Positions 34,465 through 43,021 of a stretch of DNA of 64,000 nucleotides are shown piece by piece. The stretch spans positions 248,001-312,000 of the forward strand of contig JAUJNX010000004.1 of NCBI GenBank assembly GCA_030447925.1, read 5' to 3'. Numbering within the stretch: position 1 is the stretch's first letter; every line of letters starts with the position of its first letter. The notes under the pieces were generated by a model. The model did no database searches and had not been told where the DNA came from. It saw only the letters and a program-made list of their open reading frames with translations. Made by a program: the position numbers and the translations under genes. The DNA is from Egibacteraceae bacterium. Lineage in GTDB: Bacteria; Actinomycetota; Nitriliruptoria; Euzebyales; Egibacteraceae.

Positions 34465-35801
34465 GGGCGGCCCGCCGCCTGGCGGTAGCGGGCCTCGACG
34501 TCGTCGAGCATCCGGCTGTGGGTGAAGCGGCGCAGGTACCGGCGGCGCCCGTGCAGGCCCATCGCCGCCCGCAGCGCGCGGTCGTCCAGGACCCGGCGCA
34601 GCGCGGCGACCAGGGCGATGTCGTCGCCGGGCGGCACGAGCAGCCCGGTGGTGCCGTCGTCGACGGCCTCGGGGATCCCCCCGACCGCGGTGGCGACGAC
34701 CGGCAGGCCGGCGCGCATGGCTTCGAGCACCGCCAGCGGGAGGCTCTCCCACCGGGTCGTCAGCACGGCGACCTGGGCGGCCGCCAGGATCCGGGGCACG
34801 TCGGTGCGGGCGCCCAGGAAGCGGACGCGGGCGCCCAGCCCGGCGGCGCGGACCTGCGCGCGGGCCGCGGGCTCCAGGGGGCCGTCCCCGACGAGGTCGG
34901 CGGTCCAGGGCAGACGTTCCAGGCGGGCGAGGGCGCGCAGCAGCGCCGCGTGGTCCTTCTGCGCCTCGAAGCGCGCCACCATCACCAGCCGCGGCGGGTC
35001 GGCGGCGGGGTCGGCGCGCAGGGACGGCCCGACGTCGGGCACGCCGTTGTGGACCACGGCGTGCTGGGCCCGGCGGCCGACGCGGGCCGCCAGCGCGCGG
35101 TCGCGCTCGTGCTCGCTGACGTCGACCAGGGTGGCGGGCAGGCGGGCCAGCAGCCGCTCCGCGACGCGCCAGGCGGTGACCTGGGCGGCGCCGACCTGCA
35201 TCTCGAAGGGCCAGCCATGCGGGGTGTGGACCGCGGGCAGGCCCAGCGACGCGGCCGCCGCGCGGCCCAGCGCACCCGCCTTGGCGGTGTGGGTGGCCAC
35301 GACGTCGGGGCGCAGGCCGGCCAGGATCCGGCGCAGCGCCGCGACCGCCGCCGCATCGCGCAGTGGGTGGACCGCGCGGTCCAGGGACGGCACGCGCACG
35401 GCGTCGACGCCGTGGCGCGCGAGGTCGTCGAGGTAGGGACCGTCGCCGCCGACCACCACGGTGGTGGCGATCCCCCGGGCGGCCAGCCCGCGGCACAGGT
35501 CGCGGACGTGGACGCTCGCCCCGCCGACGATGTCGGACCGGGTCACGACCATGGCGACGCGCAGCGCCGGCTCGTCGAGCCGGACGACGCGACCGCCCTC
35601 GACCCGCAGCGCGTCGCGCGCGACGGCGGCCGACCCCGGCCGATCCACCGCGGACGCCGGGCGGCTCGGGGAGTGCACCTCAGACGCCGGGCGGCTCGGG
35701 GGGTGCACCTCAGGCGCCGGGCGGCTCGGGGAGTGCACCTCAGACGCCGGGCGGCTCGGGGAGTGCACCTCGGACGCCGGGCGCCTGGGGGACGGCGTCA
35801 T
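34461..35801 (-). CDS. GT4-family glycosyltransferase with repeat-coded N-terminal extension
   Basis: 446 residues. The first 50 or so are a tandem decapeptide (RPASEVHSPS type), encoded by the 30-bp repeats. The GT-B fold begins at about residue 75 (LRVAMVVTRSDIVGGASVHV), where family members normally start. Later motifs: HTPHGWPFEM, LVMVARFEAQKDHAALLRAL, VAVLTTRWESLPLAVLEAMR and GIPEAVDDGTTGLLVPPGD. A downstream start is possible, which would make the extension non-coding. ATG overlaps the preceding stop (ATGA). Confidence 0.88.
   Translation of the reverse strand: MTPSPRRPASEVHSPSRPASEVHSPSRPAPEVHPPSRPASEVHSPSRPASAVDRPGSAAVARDALRVEGGRVVRLDEPALRVAMVVTRSDIVGGASVHVRDLCRGLAARGIATTVVVGGDGPYLDDLARHGVDAVRVPSLDRAVHPLRDAAAVAALRRILAGLRPDVVATHTAKAGALGRAAAASLGLPAVHTPHGWPFEMQVGAAQVTAWRVAERLLARLPATLVDVSEHERDRALAARVGRRAQHAVVHNGVPDVGPSLRADPAADPPRLVMVARFEAQKDHAALLRALARLERLPWTADLVGDGPLEPAARAQVRAAGLGARVRFLGARTDVPRILAAAQVAVLTTRWESLPLAVLEAMRAGLPVVATAVGGIPEAVDDGTTGLLVPPGDDIALVAALRRVLDDRALRAAMGLHGRRRYLRRFTHSRMLDDVEARYRQAAGRP
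35653..35801 (-). repeat. 30-bp tandem repeat, four full units plus a degenerate fifth
   Basis: Units at 35653, 35683, 35713, 35743 and a divergent one at 35773. Each equals the 3' half of the 65-bp unit (GAGCCGCCCGGCG, then TCTGAGGTGCAC). On the coding strand it is in frame and codes SRPASEVHSP-like decapeptides. There are no spacers, so it is not a CRISPR array. Confidence 0.92.
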
Positions 35802-37005
35802 CGCGCGGCCCCCGACCCGGTCCCCGTGCGCAGGGCGGCCCCCGCGACCCGCGCGGCGGCGCGCAGCCGGCCGCGGCGGGCGGCGGCCAGCCACTCGGCC
35901 TCGGCCAGGACCTGGTCCCACGCGGCCGCCGCGGCCTCCAGCGAGTACGAGGTCACGACCGCCGCCCGGCCGGCCGCGCCCATCGCCGCCCGGCCCGCCG
36001 CGCCCGCGGCGGCCACGCGGCCCATCGCCGCGGCCAGGGCGGGCACGTCGCCGGGGGGCACAGGGCGCCGGTGACGCCCTCGCGGACCAGCTCCGCCACC
36101 CCGCCGACGCGGGTGGCGACCACCAGGCGGGCCGCCGCCATGGCCTCGAGCACGACGTTGGGCAGCCCCTCCCAGGCCGAGGACAGCGCGAGCGCGTCGC
36201 AGCCGGCCAGCAGGTCGGGCAGGTCGTCGCGCAGGCCGAGCAGCGCGACGCGGTCCGCGACGCCCAGGTCGGCGGCCCGCCGCTCCAGCTCGGCGCGCAG
36301 CGGGCCCTCCCCGGCGATCCACAGCCGCTCGCCGGGCCTGGCCGCCAGCGCACCCAGCAGGGTCGCGTGGTCCTTCTGCGCCGCCAGCCGCCCGGCCGCC
36401 AGCCAGACGAGCGCGCCCGGCGGCGCGCCGAGGACGGCGCGGACCCGGTCGCGCACCGCCGAGCCGCGGGCGACGGCGCCCGCGTCCAGGCCGTTGGGCA
36501 CGACCCGCAGGCGCCGCGGGGACACCACCCCCCGGCGGGCGAACCGCTCGGCAGCGGCCGTGGAGTTGGTGGTCGTGAGCGTCGCCAGGCCGTCGGTGGC
36601 GCGCAGCAGCAGCTCGCGGGCGCGGGCGCGCCCACCCTGCGCGCCCGCCCCGGCGCGCTCGTCGCGCAGCGACGACACGATCACGGGCACCCCGGCCAGC
36701 CGCCCCGCCACGCGGGCGAGGACGTCGGCCTGGTAGACGAAGCTGACCAGCACGTCGGGGCGGTCGCGGCGCAGGTCGGCGACGGCGGCGGCGACCAGGG
36801 CCGCCGCGCCGGGGCGGGCGCCGGGGGCCAGCACGGTGACGCCGACGCCCAGCGCGGCGACCTCGTCGGCGAAGGCGGCGGTCGGCAGGATCGACAGGAT
36901 GCGCACGGCGTCGCCGCGCGCCCGCAGGGCCGCCGCCAGCCGCACGAGCTGGGTCTCGGCCCCACCCCGGGCGAGCCCGTTGGTCACCAGGACGGTGCGC
37001 CGCAC
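35798..37005 (-). pseudogene. GT4-family glycosyltransferase, one frameshift (possibly sequence error)
   Basis: About 402 residues if repaired. VLVTNGLARGGAETQLVRLA at the N-terminus; LVWLAAGRLAAQKDHATLLG; LWIAGEGPLRAELERRAADL; ALALSSAWEGLPNVVLEAMA with the EX7E motif. Adding one base to the G/C6 run at 36053-36058 restores GALCPPGDVPALAAAMGRV and a C-terminal helix through YSLEAAAAAWDQVL. GTG start, 2 bp after the sugar-transferase stop. Confidence 0.83.
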
Positions 37006-37007
37006 CG

Positions 37008-37871
37008 CTAGTAGGCCCCGTTGCGGCGGGTGCGCAGGACGACCCCGACCGTCCGCAGCACGATGCGCAGGTCGCCGCGGAGGCTGTAGGTGCCCACGTA
37101 GGTCGTGTCCATCTGCACGCGCAGCACGTAGGGGACGTCGTTGCGCCCCGAGGTCTGCCAGACCCCGGTGATGCCCGGCCGCAGCTGCAGGACCGGGCCG
37201 ATGGCCCGCCCGTAGCGCGCGGTCTCCAGCTCCACCAGGGGCCGCGGGCCGACCACGCTCATGTCGCCGCGCAGCACGTTCCAGAACTGGGGCAGCTCGT
37301 CCAGACTGGTGCGCCGCAGCCAGCGCCCGAGGGGGGTGACCCGGGGGTCGTCGCGCAGCTTGTGGGTGCGCGCGAACTCCTCGTGCAGGTCCGGGCGTGA
37401 CGCGAGCAGGGTGGCCAGCGCCCGGTCGGCGTCGTCGACCATGGTGCGGAACTTCCAGCAGCGGAACGTCCGCCCCCCGCGCCCGACGCGGCGGTGCCCG
37501 TAGAGCACCGGCCCGGGCGAGCTCAGCTTCACCCCGGCCGCCAGCACGGCGAACAGCGGGAGCAGCAGCACCAGGACGAGCGCCGCGAAGACCACGTCGA
37601 ACAGCCGCTTGGCGACCGCGCGACGGCGCGAGCCCGGCGGTAGGACGCGGACCTCCAGGGTGTCCCCGGCGGCGTCGATGACCGCGACGGCCAGGTCGCC
37701 GAGGTCCGCCCCGCCGGCGGCGTCGCCGGGGGAGGCGGGGTCCGCGGGGGGCGCCGGCGCGCCGGGCGGCAGCGGCCAGGGGGTCACGGTGAGCGAGACG
37801 GTCGTGGGCTGCCGCAACGTTGGGGCATCTCCGGGAAGAGGTCGAACGTGACGCGCGACACTCTTGTGCAA
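37008..37871 (-). CDS. Initiating sugar-phosphate transferase (WbaP/WcaJ C-terminal type)
   Basis: Transfers a sugar-1-phosphate to undecaprenyl phosphate, the first step of glycan repeat assembly. Up to 287 residues. A Pro-rich N-terminus precedes one re-entrant membrane helix (LFDVVFAALVLVLLLPLFAV). The catalytic segment follows: SPGPVLYGHRRVGRGG, FRCWKFRTM, then DELPQFWNVLRGDMS and VVGPRPLVELE, and LRPGITGVWQTSGRN. It lacks the long multi-pass N-terminal domain. The start is unsure: TTG 37871 is given, TTG 37817 is an alternative. First gene of the minus operon reaching 31420. Confidence 0.9.
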   Translation of the reverse strand: MHKSVARHVRPLPGDAPTLRQPTTVSLTVTPWPLPPGAPAPPADPASPGDAAGGADLGDLAVAVIDAAGDTLEVRVLPPGSRRRAVAKRLFDVVFAALVLVLLLPLFAVLAAGVKLSSPGPVLYGHRRVGRGGRTFRCWKFRTMVDDADRALATLLASRPDLHEEFARTHKLRDDPRVTPLGRWLRRTSLDELPQFWNVLRGDMSVVGPRPLVELETARYGRAIGPVLQLRPGITGVWQTSGRNDVPYVLRVQMDTTYVGTYSLRGDLRIVLRTVGVVLRTRRNGAY

Positions 37872-37902
37872 CCGCTATGTCCGAGTCAAGCTGATTGGGA
37901 AG

Positions 37903-37910
37903 AACGTACG
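37903..37910. promoter_or_regulatory. GTACGT motif, copy 5, in divergent promoter region
   Basis: AACGTACG lies 32 bp before the sugar-transferase start (minus) and 106 bp before sat-cysC (plus), within the 144-bp divergent gap. It could serve either or both. Confidence 0.4.
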
Positions 37911-38015
37911 GTTATCTCCGGCGAGCCCCGTGATTGGGCCGCCCGCGGCCGGGCCGGTATGGTCGCCCCGGCCGGCTGGTCACCGGACACCCCCCATCCC
38001 CCTTGGAGGAACAGC

Positions 38016-39731
38016 GTGGAGCATCTCGTCGCGCCGCACGGCGGCGCGCTGACAGAGCTGCTGGTCGACGAGCAGCGCGCCGCCGACCTGCGCGCGGCGT
38101 CGCGCGACTGGGTCTCGTGGGACCTGACGCCGCGCCAGCTGTGCGACGTGGAGCTGCTCGCCGTCGGCGGGTTCTCCCCGCTGCGCGGGTTCCTGGGCAG
38201 CGCGGACCACGCGGCCGTGCTCGCGGGGATGCGCCTGGCCGACGGCAGCCTGTGGCCGATCCCGGTCACCCTGGACGTGCCCGAGCAGGTCGCCGAGCGG
38301 CTGGAGCCGGGCGCGGTGCTGGCCCTGCGCGACCCGGAGGGCGTGCTGCTCGCCGCCGTGTCGGTCCAGGAGCTGTACCGCCCCGACCGCGAGGCCGAGG
38401 CCCAGGCCGTGTTCGGCACCACCGACACCACCCACCCCGGCGTCGCCCACCTGCTGGGGCGGTCCAACCCGGTCTATGTGGGCGGGCGCGTCGAGGCGGT
38501 CCGCACCCCCGAGCACTACGACTTCCGCACCCTGCGCCGCACCCCCGCGCAGACGCGCGCGGCGTTCGCCGAGCTGGGCTGGCGCAGGGTCGTGGCCTTC
38601 CAGACCCGCAACCCGATGCACCGCGCGCACCAGGAGCTGACGCTGCGCGCGGCGGCCGAGGCCGGCGCCAACCTCCTGGTCCACCCGGTCGTGGGCATGA
38701 CCAAGCCCGGCGACATCGACCACTACACGCGGGTGCGCTGCTACGAGGCGCTGCTGCGGCGCTACCCCCGCGACACCGCGATGCTGTCGCTGCTGCCGCT
38801 GGCGATGCGCATGGCCGGCCCGCGCGAGGCCGTCTGGCACGCGATCATCCGCAAGAACTACGGCTGCTCCCACCTGATCGTGGGGCGCGACCACGCGGGC
38901 CCGGGCAACGGCGCCGACGGGCAGCCGTTCTACGGCCCCTACGACGCGCAGGAACTGCTGGCGGCCCACGCCGACGAGCTCGGCGTGGCGATGGTGCCGT
39001 TCCGGATGATGGTCTACCTGGCCGACGAGGACCGCTACGTCCCCGACGACGAGGTCCCCGCCGGGGTCACCCCCACGACGATCTCGGGCACCCAGCTGCG
39101 CGCGCGCCTGGCCGAGGGCCGCGAGATCCCCACCTGGTTCACGTTCCCCGAGGTCGCCGAGGAGCTGCGCCGCACCCACCCGCCGCGCGCCGCCCAGGGC
39201 TTCACGGTGTTCTTCACCGGGCTGTCGGGCTCAGGCAAGTCCACCATCGCCAACGTGCTGCTGGTCAAGCTGCTGGAGCGCGGCGGGCGCAGCGTGACGA
39301 TGCTGGACGGCGACGTCGTCCGCAAGCACCTGTCCTCCGAGCTGGGGTTCTCCAAGGAGCACCGCGACCTCAACATCCGCCGGATCGGCTTCGTCGCCAG
39401 CGAGATCACCCGCGCCGGCGGGATCGCGGTCTGCGCCCCCATCGCGCCCTACGACGGCACCCGCCGGGCCGTCCGCGAGATGGTCCAGCCCGGCGGCGGC
39501 TTCGTCTTGGTGCACGTCGACACGCCGCTGGAGGTCTGCGAGCAGCGCGACCGCAAAGGGCTGTACGCCAAGGCCCGCGCGGGGCTGATCCCAGAGTTCA
39601 CCGGCATCTCCGACCCCTACGAAGCACCCGCGGACGCCGAGATCGTGCTCGACACCACCGCGCTGACGCCCGAGGAGGCCGCGCAGGAGATCCTGCTGCA
39701 CCTCGAGCGCGAGGGCTACCTCACCCGCTGA
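38016..39731 (+). CDS. Bifunctional sulfate adenylyltransferase / adenylylsulfate kinase
   Basis: Makes PAPS from sulfate in two steps. 571 residues. The N-terminal ATP sulfurylase (to about 390) has VVAFQTRNPMHRAHQELTLR and the active-site HIRKNYGCSHLIVGRDHAG-type segment (IIRKNYGCSHLIVGRDHAG). The C-terminal APS kinase has P-loop FFTGLSGSGKSTIANVLL, DGDVVRKHLSSELGFSKEHR and KGLYAKARAGLIPEFTGISD. No separate cysD/cysN. GTG start with GGAGGA 6 bp upstream. Location at the island edge, divergent from the glycan operon, points to PAPS supply for the sulfotransferases. Confidence 0.95.
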   Translation: MEHLVAPHGGALTELLVDEQRAADLRAASRDWVSWDLTPRQLCDVELLAVGGFSPLRGFLGSADHAAVLAGMRLADGSLWPIPVTLDVPEQVAERLEPGAVLALRDPEGVLLAAVSVQELYRPDREAEAQAVFGTTDTTHPGVAHLLGRSNPVYVGGRVEAVRTPEHYDFRTLRRTPAQTRAAFAELGWRRVVAFQTRNPMHRAHQELTLRAAAEAGANLLVHPVVGMTKPGDIDHYTRVRCYEALLRRYPRDTAMLSLLPLAMRMAGPREAVWHAIIRKNYGCSHLIVGRDHAGPGNGADGQPFYGPYDAQELLAAHADELGVAMVPFRMMVYLADEDRYVPDDEVPAGVTPTTISGTQLRARLAEGREIPTWFTFPEVAEELRRTHPPRAAQGFTVFFTGLSGSGKSTIANVLLVKLLERGGRSVTMLDGDVVRKHLSSELGFSKEHRDLNIRRIGFVASEITRAGGIAVCAPIAPYDGTRRAVREMVQPGGGFVLVHVDTPLEVCEQRDRKGLYAKARAGLIPEFTGISDPYEAPADAEIVLDTTALTPEEAAQEILLHLEREGYLTR

Positions 39732-39740
39732 CCGCCACCA

Positions 39741-39774
39741 CCGAGGGGCCGGGTCCGCGGACCCGGCCCCTCGG
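39741..39774. terminator. Perfect 17-bp palindromic hairpin between convergent genes
   Basis: CCGAGGGGCCGGGTCCG followed directly by its reverse complement, located 10 bp after sat-cysC and 6 bp before the convergent gene's stop. Bidirectional terminator without T-run. Confidence 0.75.
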
Positions 39775-39780
39775 CGTTCG

Positions 39781-40182
39781 TCAGGACGCGGTGGAGCCCT
39801 CGCCGGTGGCCGCGGGGGTGCCCAGGTCCAGCGGGAACGCGGTCACCAGGCTCATCACCAGGACCGCGACGCCCGCGAACACCGACACCGTCAGCGCGGT
39901 GTCGTCGTCGGCGAAGCCGAAGGCGAACGGCGCGAGGATCAGGAAGAACGCCAGGATGTAGTCGAGCACCGCGTGGACGCGGACCGGCAGGATCCTGGCG
40001 ACCGCCAGCCGCCCGGGGGTCAGCAGGGCGTTGGCCAGCACGACCACGCCCACGGCGATGAACACCGGGAAGGCGACGGACTCCCGCAGCCCGAGGAGGA
40101 ACGGGGCCAGGACGAAGGACAGGCCCAGCAGGTAGTCCACCGCTTCGTGGACGGGCCAGGGCAGGAGGCGCACGGCGGACAT
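39781..40182 (-). CDS. Small four-span membrane protein with internal repeat (SPW-like)
   Basis: 133 residues, four hydrophobic helices as two similar halves: WPVHEAVDYLLGLSFVLAPF and VRVHAVLDYILAFFLILAPF. This resembles the SPW-repeat membrane family. Function unknown. Monocistronic; an apparently free-standing gene between sat-cysC and purH. Confidence 0.8.
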   Translation of the reverse strand: MSAVRLLPWPVHEAVDYLLGLSFVLAPFLLGLRESVAFPVFIAVGVVVLANALLTPGRLAVARILPVRVHAVLDYILAFFLILAPFAFGFADDDTALTVSVFAGVAVLVMSLVTAFPLDLGTPAATGEGSTAS

Positions 40183-40254
40183 GGCGGCAGGGTACCCCTG
40201 CTAGCTCGCAGGCTCACCGCGCACTTTGGTGGAGCGCTACGCGCCCGTGATCCC

Positions 40255-41718
40255 TCAGTGGCGGAAGTGGCGGCGGCCCGTGAAGACCATCGGGACACCC
40301 CGCTCGTCGCACGCGGCGACGACCTCGTCGTCGCGCTTGCTGCCCCCCGGCGAGATCATCGCGACCACCCCGGCGTCCAGCGCCGCGTCGGGGCCGTCGC
40401 GGAACGGGAAGAAGGCGTCGCTGGCCAGCACCGCCCCGCGCACCCGCCCGCCGGACTTGTCGATGGCGATGCGGACGCTGTCGACCCGCGACATCTGCCC
40501 CGCGCCGACGCCGACCACCGCGCCCCCGGCGGTCAGCACGATCGCGTTGGACTTGGTGTGCTTGGCCACCCGCCAGGCGAAGCGCAGCTCCGCCAGGGTC
40601 GCGGCGTCGGGCTGGGCCGCGGTCGGCACCGTCCAGGCCGCCTCGTCCTCCGGCCCGGTGTCGGCGTCCTGGACCAGCAGGCCCCCGGCCACGCTGCGGA
40701 CCGCGCGCTGCCCGGGGGCCGGGGGCTCCAGCGCCAGCACGCGCAGGTTCGCCCGGGTGCGCAGGACCGCCAGCGCGTCGTCGTCGACCGCGGGCGCGCA
40801 CACGACCTCGGTGAAGACCTCCACGATCCGGCCGGCCGTGGCCGCGTCGAGCGGGCGGTTGACCGCCACGATCCCGCCGAAGGCGCTCACCGGGTCCCCG
40901 GCGAGCGCCGCCGGGTAGGCGTCGGCCAGGGTCGCCGCCACCGCCAGCCCGGCCGGGTTGGTGTGCTTGACGATCACGACGCAGGGCTGGTCGAACTCCG
41001 CGGCCATGCCCCAGGCGGCGTCGGCGTCGAGCAGGTTGTTGTAGGACAGCTCCTTGCCGTGCAGCTGGCGGGCGGCGCCCAGCCCGCCCTCGCCCGGCTG
41101 GAACCAGCCGCGCTGATGGGGGTTCTCCCCGTAGCGCAGCGGCGTGCCGCGCCCGAACCAGTCCGCGACCGCGGCGTCGTAGGCGGCGGTGTGCGCGAAG
41201 GCCGCGGCGGCCAGGCGCCGGCGGGTCGCGGCGGTCAGCCCGCCGCGGTCGGCCAGCTCCGCGAGCAGGACGTCGTAGTCGGCCGGGTCCACGACGACGC
41301 CCACGGCGTCGTGGTTCTTCGCGGCCGCGCGGACCATGGTGGGCCCGCCGATGTCGATCTGCTCGATCGACGGGTCGGAGGGGAACGGGTAGAGGTTGGC
41401 CACGACCAGGTCGATGGCGTCGATGCCGTGGTCGGCGAGGGTCGCGAGGTGGGCGTCCTTGGACCGGTCCGCCAGGATCCCGCCGGCGATCACGGGGTGC
41501 AGGGTCTTGACCCGGCCGTCGAGGATCTCGGGGAACCCGGTCACGGCCGCGACGTCGGTGACCTCCACGCCCGCCTCGCGCAGCAGCCGCGCGGTGGACC
41601 CGGTCGACACCAGGGCCACGCCGGCCTTGGTCAGCCCGCGCCCCAGGTCGGCCAGCCCGGTCTTGTCGTAGACGCTGACCAGGGCGCGGCGGACGGGGAC
41701 GACGTCGGGGGAGGGCAC
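40255..41718 (-). CDS. purH: Bifunctional AICAR transformylase / IMP cyclohydrolase
   Basis: Last two steps of IMP synthesis. 487 residues, slightly short of the usual 510-530. N-terminal cyclohydrolase: ALVSVYDKTGLADLGRGL, STGSTARLLREAGVEV, GRVKTLHPVIAGGIL. C-terminal transformylase: LRYGENPHQRGWF, CVVIVKHTNPAGLAVA, DPVSAFGGIVAVNRPLD and the ending SDAFFPFRDGPDAALDAGVV. It follows purN with a 10-bp gap in the same operon. Confidence 0.96.
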   Translation of the reverse strand: MPSPDVVPVRRALVSVYDKTGLADLGRGLTKAGVALVSTGSTARLLREAGVEVTDVAAVTGFPEILDGRVKTLHPVIAGGILADRSKDAHLATLADHGIDAIDLVVANLYPFPSDPSIEQIDIGGPTMVRAAAKNHDAVGVVVDPADYDVLLAELADRGGLTAATRRRLAAAAFAHTAAYDAAVADWFGRGTPLRYGENPHQRGWFQPGEGGLGAARQLHGKELSYNNLLDADAAWGMAAEFDQPCVVIVKHTNPAGLAVAATLADAYPAALAGDPVSAFGGIVAVNRPLDAATAGRIVEVFTEVVCAPAVDDDALAVLRTRANLRVLALEPPAPGQRAVRSVAGGLLVQDADTGPEDEAAWTVPTAAQPDAATLAELRFAWRVAKHTKSNAIVLTAGGAVVGVGAGQMSRVDSVRIAIDKSGGRVRGAVLASDAFFPFRDGPDAALDAGVVAMISPGGSKRDDEVVAACDERGVPMVFTGRRHFRH

Positions 41719-41728
41719 GGCGCGGCTC

Positions 41729-42322
41729 CTAGGCGGGGAGGACGGTGACGTGGCGGCCGTCGACCTTCACGCGGTCGCGGCAGAGCAGGGCGACGCACCG
41801 CGGGAGCAGCCGGTGCTCGACCGCGCGGATGCGCGCGTGCAGGGTGGCCGCGGTGTCGTCGGGCAGGACCGGCACCGCCTCCTGGGCGACGACCGGGCCG
41901 TGGTCCACCTGCTCGTCGACGAGGTGGACGGTGCAGCCGGTCACCTTCACGCCCCAGGCGAGCGCCTGCTCGACGGCGCCGGCGCCGGGGAAGGCCGGCA
42001 GCAGCGACGGGTGGACGTTGAGCGTCGGGAACCGGCGCGGGAACGCGGGGCCCAGCACGCGCATGAACCCCGCCAGGACGACGAGGTCCGGGTCGGCCGC
42101 CGCGACCGCGGCGAGCACCGCGCCGTCCCACGCCGCCCGGTCGGGGTGGTCGGCGGGCGCGACGACCGCGGTGGCGATCCCCCCCGCCCGGGCGCGGTCC
42201 AGCCCGCCCGCCCCGGCCCGGTCGGCGACGACCAGCTCGACGCGCCCCCCGAGGTCGGGCGCGTCGAGCAGCGCCTGCAGGTTCGTCCCCCCGCCCGACA
42301 CCAGGACCGCGATCCGCTTCAC
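41729..42322 (-). CDS. purN: Phosphoribosylglycinamide formyltransferase
   Basis: Formyl transfer to GAR in purine synthesis. 197 residues. IAVLVSGGGTNLQALLDA at the N-terminus; catalytic Asn and His in LNVHPSLLPAFPGAGAV; Asp in HLVDEQVDHGPVVAQEAVPV. ATG overlaps the PIN-toxin stop by 4 bp, so the toxin gene is wedged tightly into the purine operon. Confidence 0.96.
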   Translation of the reverse strand: MKRIAVLVSGGGTNLQALLDAPDLGGRVELVVADRAGAGGLDRARAGGIATAVVAPADHPDRAAWDGAVLAAVAAADPDLVVLAGFMRVLGPAFPRRFPTLNVHPSLLPAFPGAGAVEQALAWGVKVTGCTVHLVDEQVDHGPVVAQEAVPVLPDDTAATLHARIRAVEHRLLPRCVALLCRDRVKVDGRHVTVLPA

Positions 42323-42774
42323 GCCCTGCCGCCTCCGGCCGCCGCGGTCAGCTGCGTCGAGACGACCTCCAGCAGCGCGGTCCGCCCCGACAGGGCGCTG
42401 CCCTCCACCCGGTCGTGGAGCCGCCGATCTGCGGTGACGACCTTGCAGTCCTCCCGCTCTGCGAGCGCGATGTAGACGCAGTCGTACACCGGATGCCGGA
42501 GCTGGATCGCGAGGCGGAGGGCACGGGGCAGGAGCGGGCCGGCGGCACGCACGTCCAAGGGCTGATCGTCCATGCCGTCAAGGATGCGCACGGCCTGCTC
42601 CGGGTCGAGTCGACCTTGACCCGCCGCCTTCCACAGCACGTTGGCCAGCTCGACGCGGAGGAGGTCGGGGGCCAGCAGTACGTCCGCATCGGTCAGCACG
42701 CGGCGAGCGTGGTCCTCCTGCTCCTCCGGTAGGAACCACTTCGCTGCCACGCTCACGTCGACGACGACGTTCAG
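42319..42774 (-). CDS. VapC/FitB-type PIN-domain toxin
   Basis: PIN ribonuclease toxin of about 151 residues. The first catalytic Asp lies in NVVVDVSVAAKWFLPEE, so the gene must begin before the GTG at 42756; a CTG at 42774, overlapping the antitoxin stop, fits. Other acidic residues: Glu in LLRVELANVLWKA, Asp in HPVYDCVYIALAE and Asp in KVVTADRRLHDRV. Coupled upstream to the antitoxin and downstream to purN. Confidence 0.85.
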   Translation of the reverse strand: MNVVVDVSVAAKWFLPEEQEDHARRVLTDADVLLAPDLLRVELANVLWKAAGQGRLDPEQAVRILDGMDDQPLDVRAAGPLLPRALRLAIQLRHPVYDCVYIALAEREDCKVVTADRRLHDRVEGSALSGRTALLEVVSTQLTAAAGGGRA

Positions 42775-43013
42775 CGGTCTCGGTCCTCCCGGACGAGGGG
42801 CGTGCTGTCCGGCAGGAGTCGGCCACCGTTACGGTCCCGGATCTCCGCCTTCATCGCGTCTGCGAACGCGATGAACTCCTCCCGGCTGAGCCGCGACGAA
42901 CGTTCCAGGATGTCACGGACCTCGGCCTCGAGCGACCGGCCGTGGAGCCGCGCCTTGATGCGCAGGCGCTCCACGGCGTCCTCCTCGAGGTTGCGCACGG
43001 AGATCTGGGCCAT
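42771..43013 (-). CDS. FitA/VapB-type ribbon-helix-helix antitoxin
   Basis: 80 residues. N-terminal ribbon-helix-helix: MAQISVRNLEEDAVERLRIK, ARLHGRSLEAEVRDILE. The C-terminal tail (LLPDSTPLVREDRDR) should bind the toxin. FitA-type proteins repress their operon by binding paired inverted repeats; such a pair lies 8 bp upstream, at 43022-43041. Confidence 0.9.
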   Translation of the reverse strand: MAQISVRNLEEDAVERLRIKARLHGRSLEAEVRDILERSSRLSREEFIAFADAMKAEIRDRNGGRLLPDSTPLVREDRDR

Positions 43014-43021
43014 GCCCCGGA

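Noticed and set aside
35653-35801. CRISPR-like array
   Set aside because: Units abut without spacers and are in frame with a coding sequence; no cas genes in the window.
42319-42756. GTG at 42756 as start of the second PIN toxin
   Set aside because: It would delete the first catalytic Asp of the PIN domain, which is encoded immediately upstream in the same frame.
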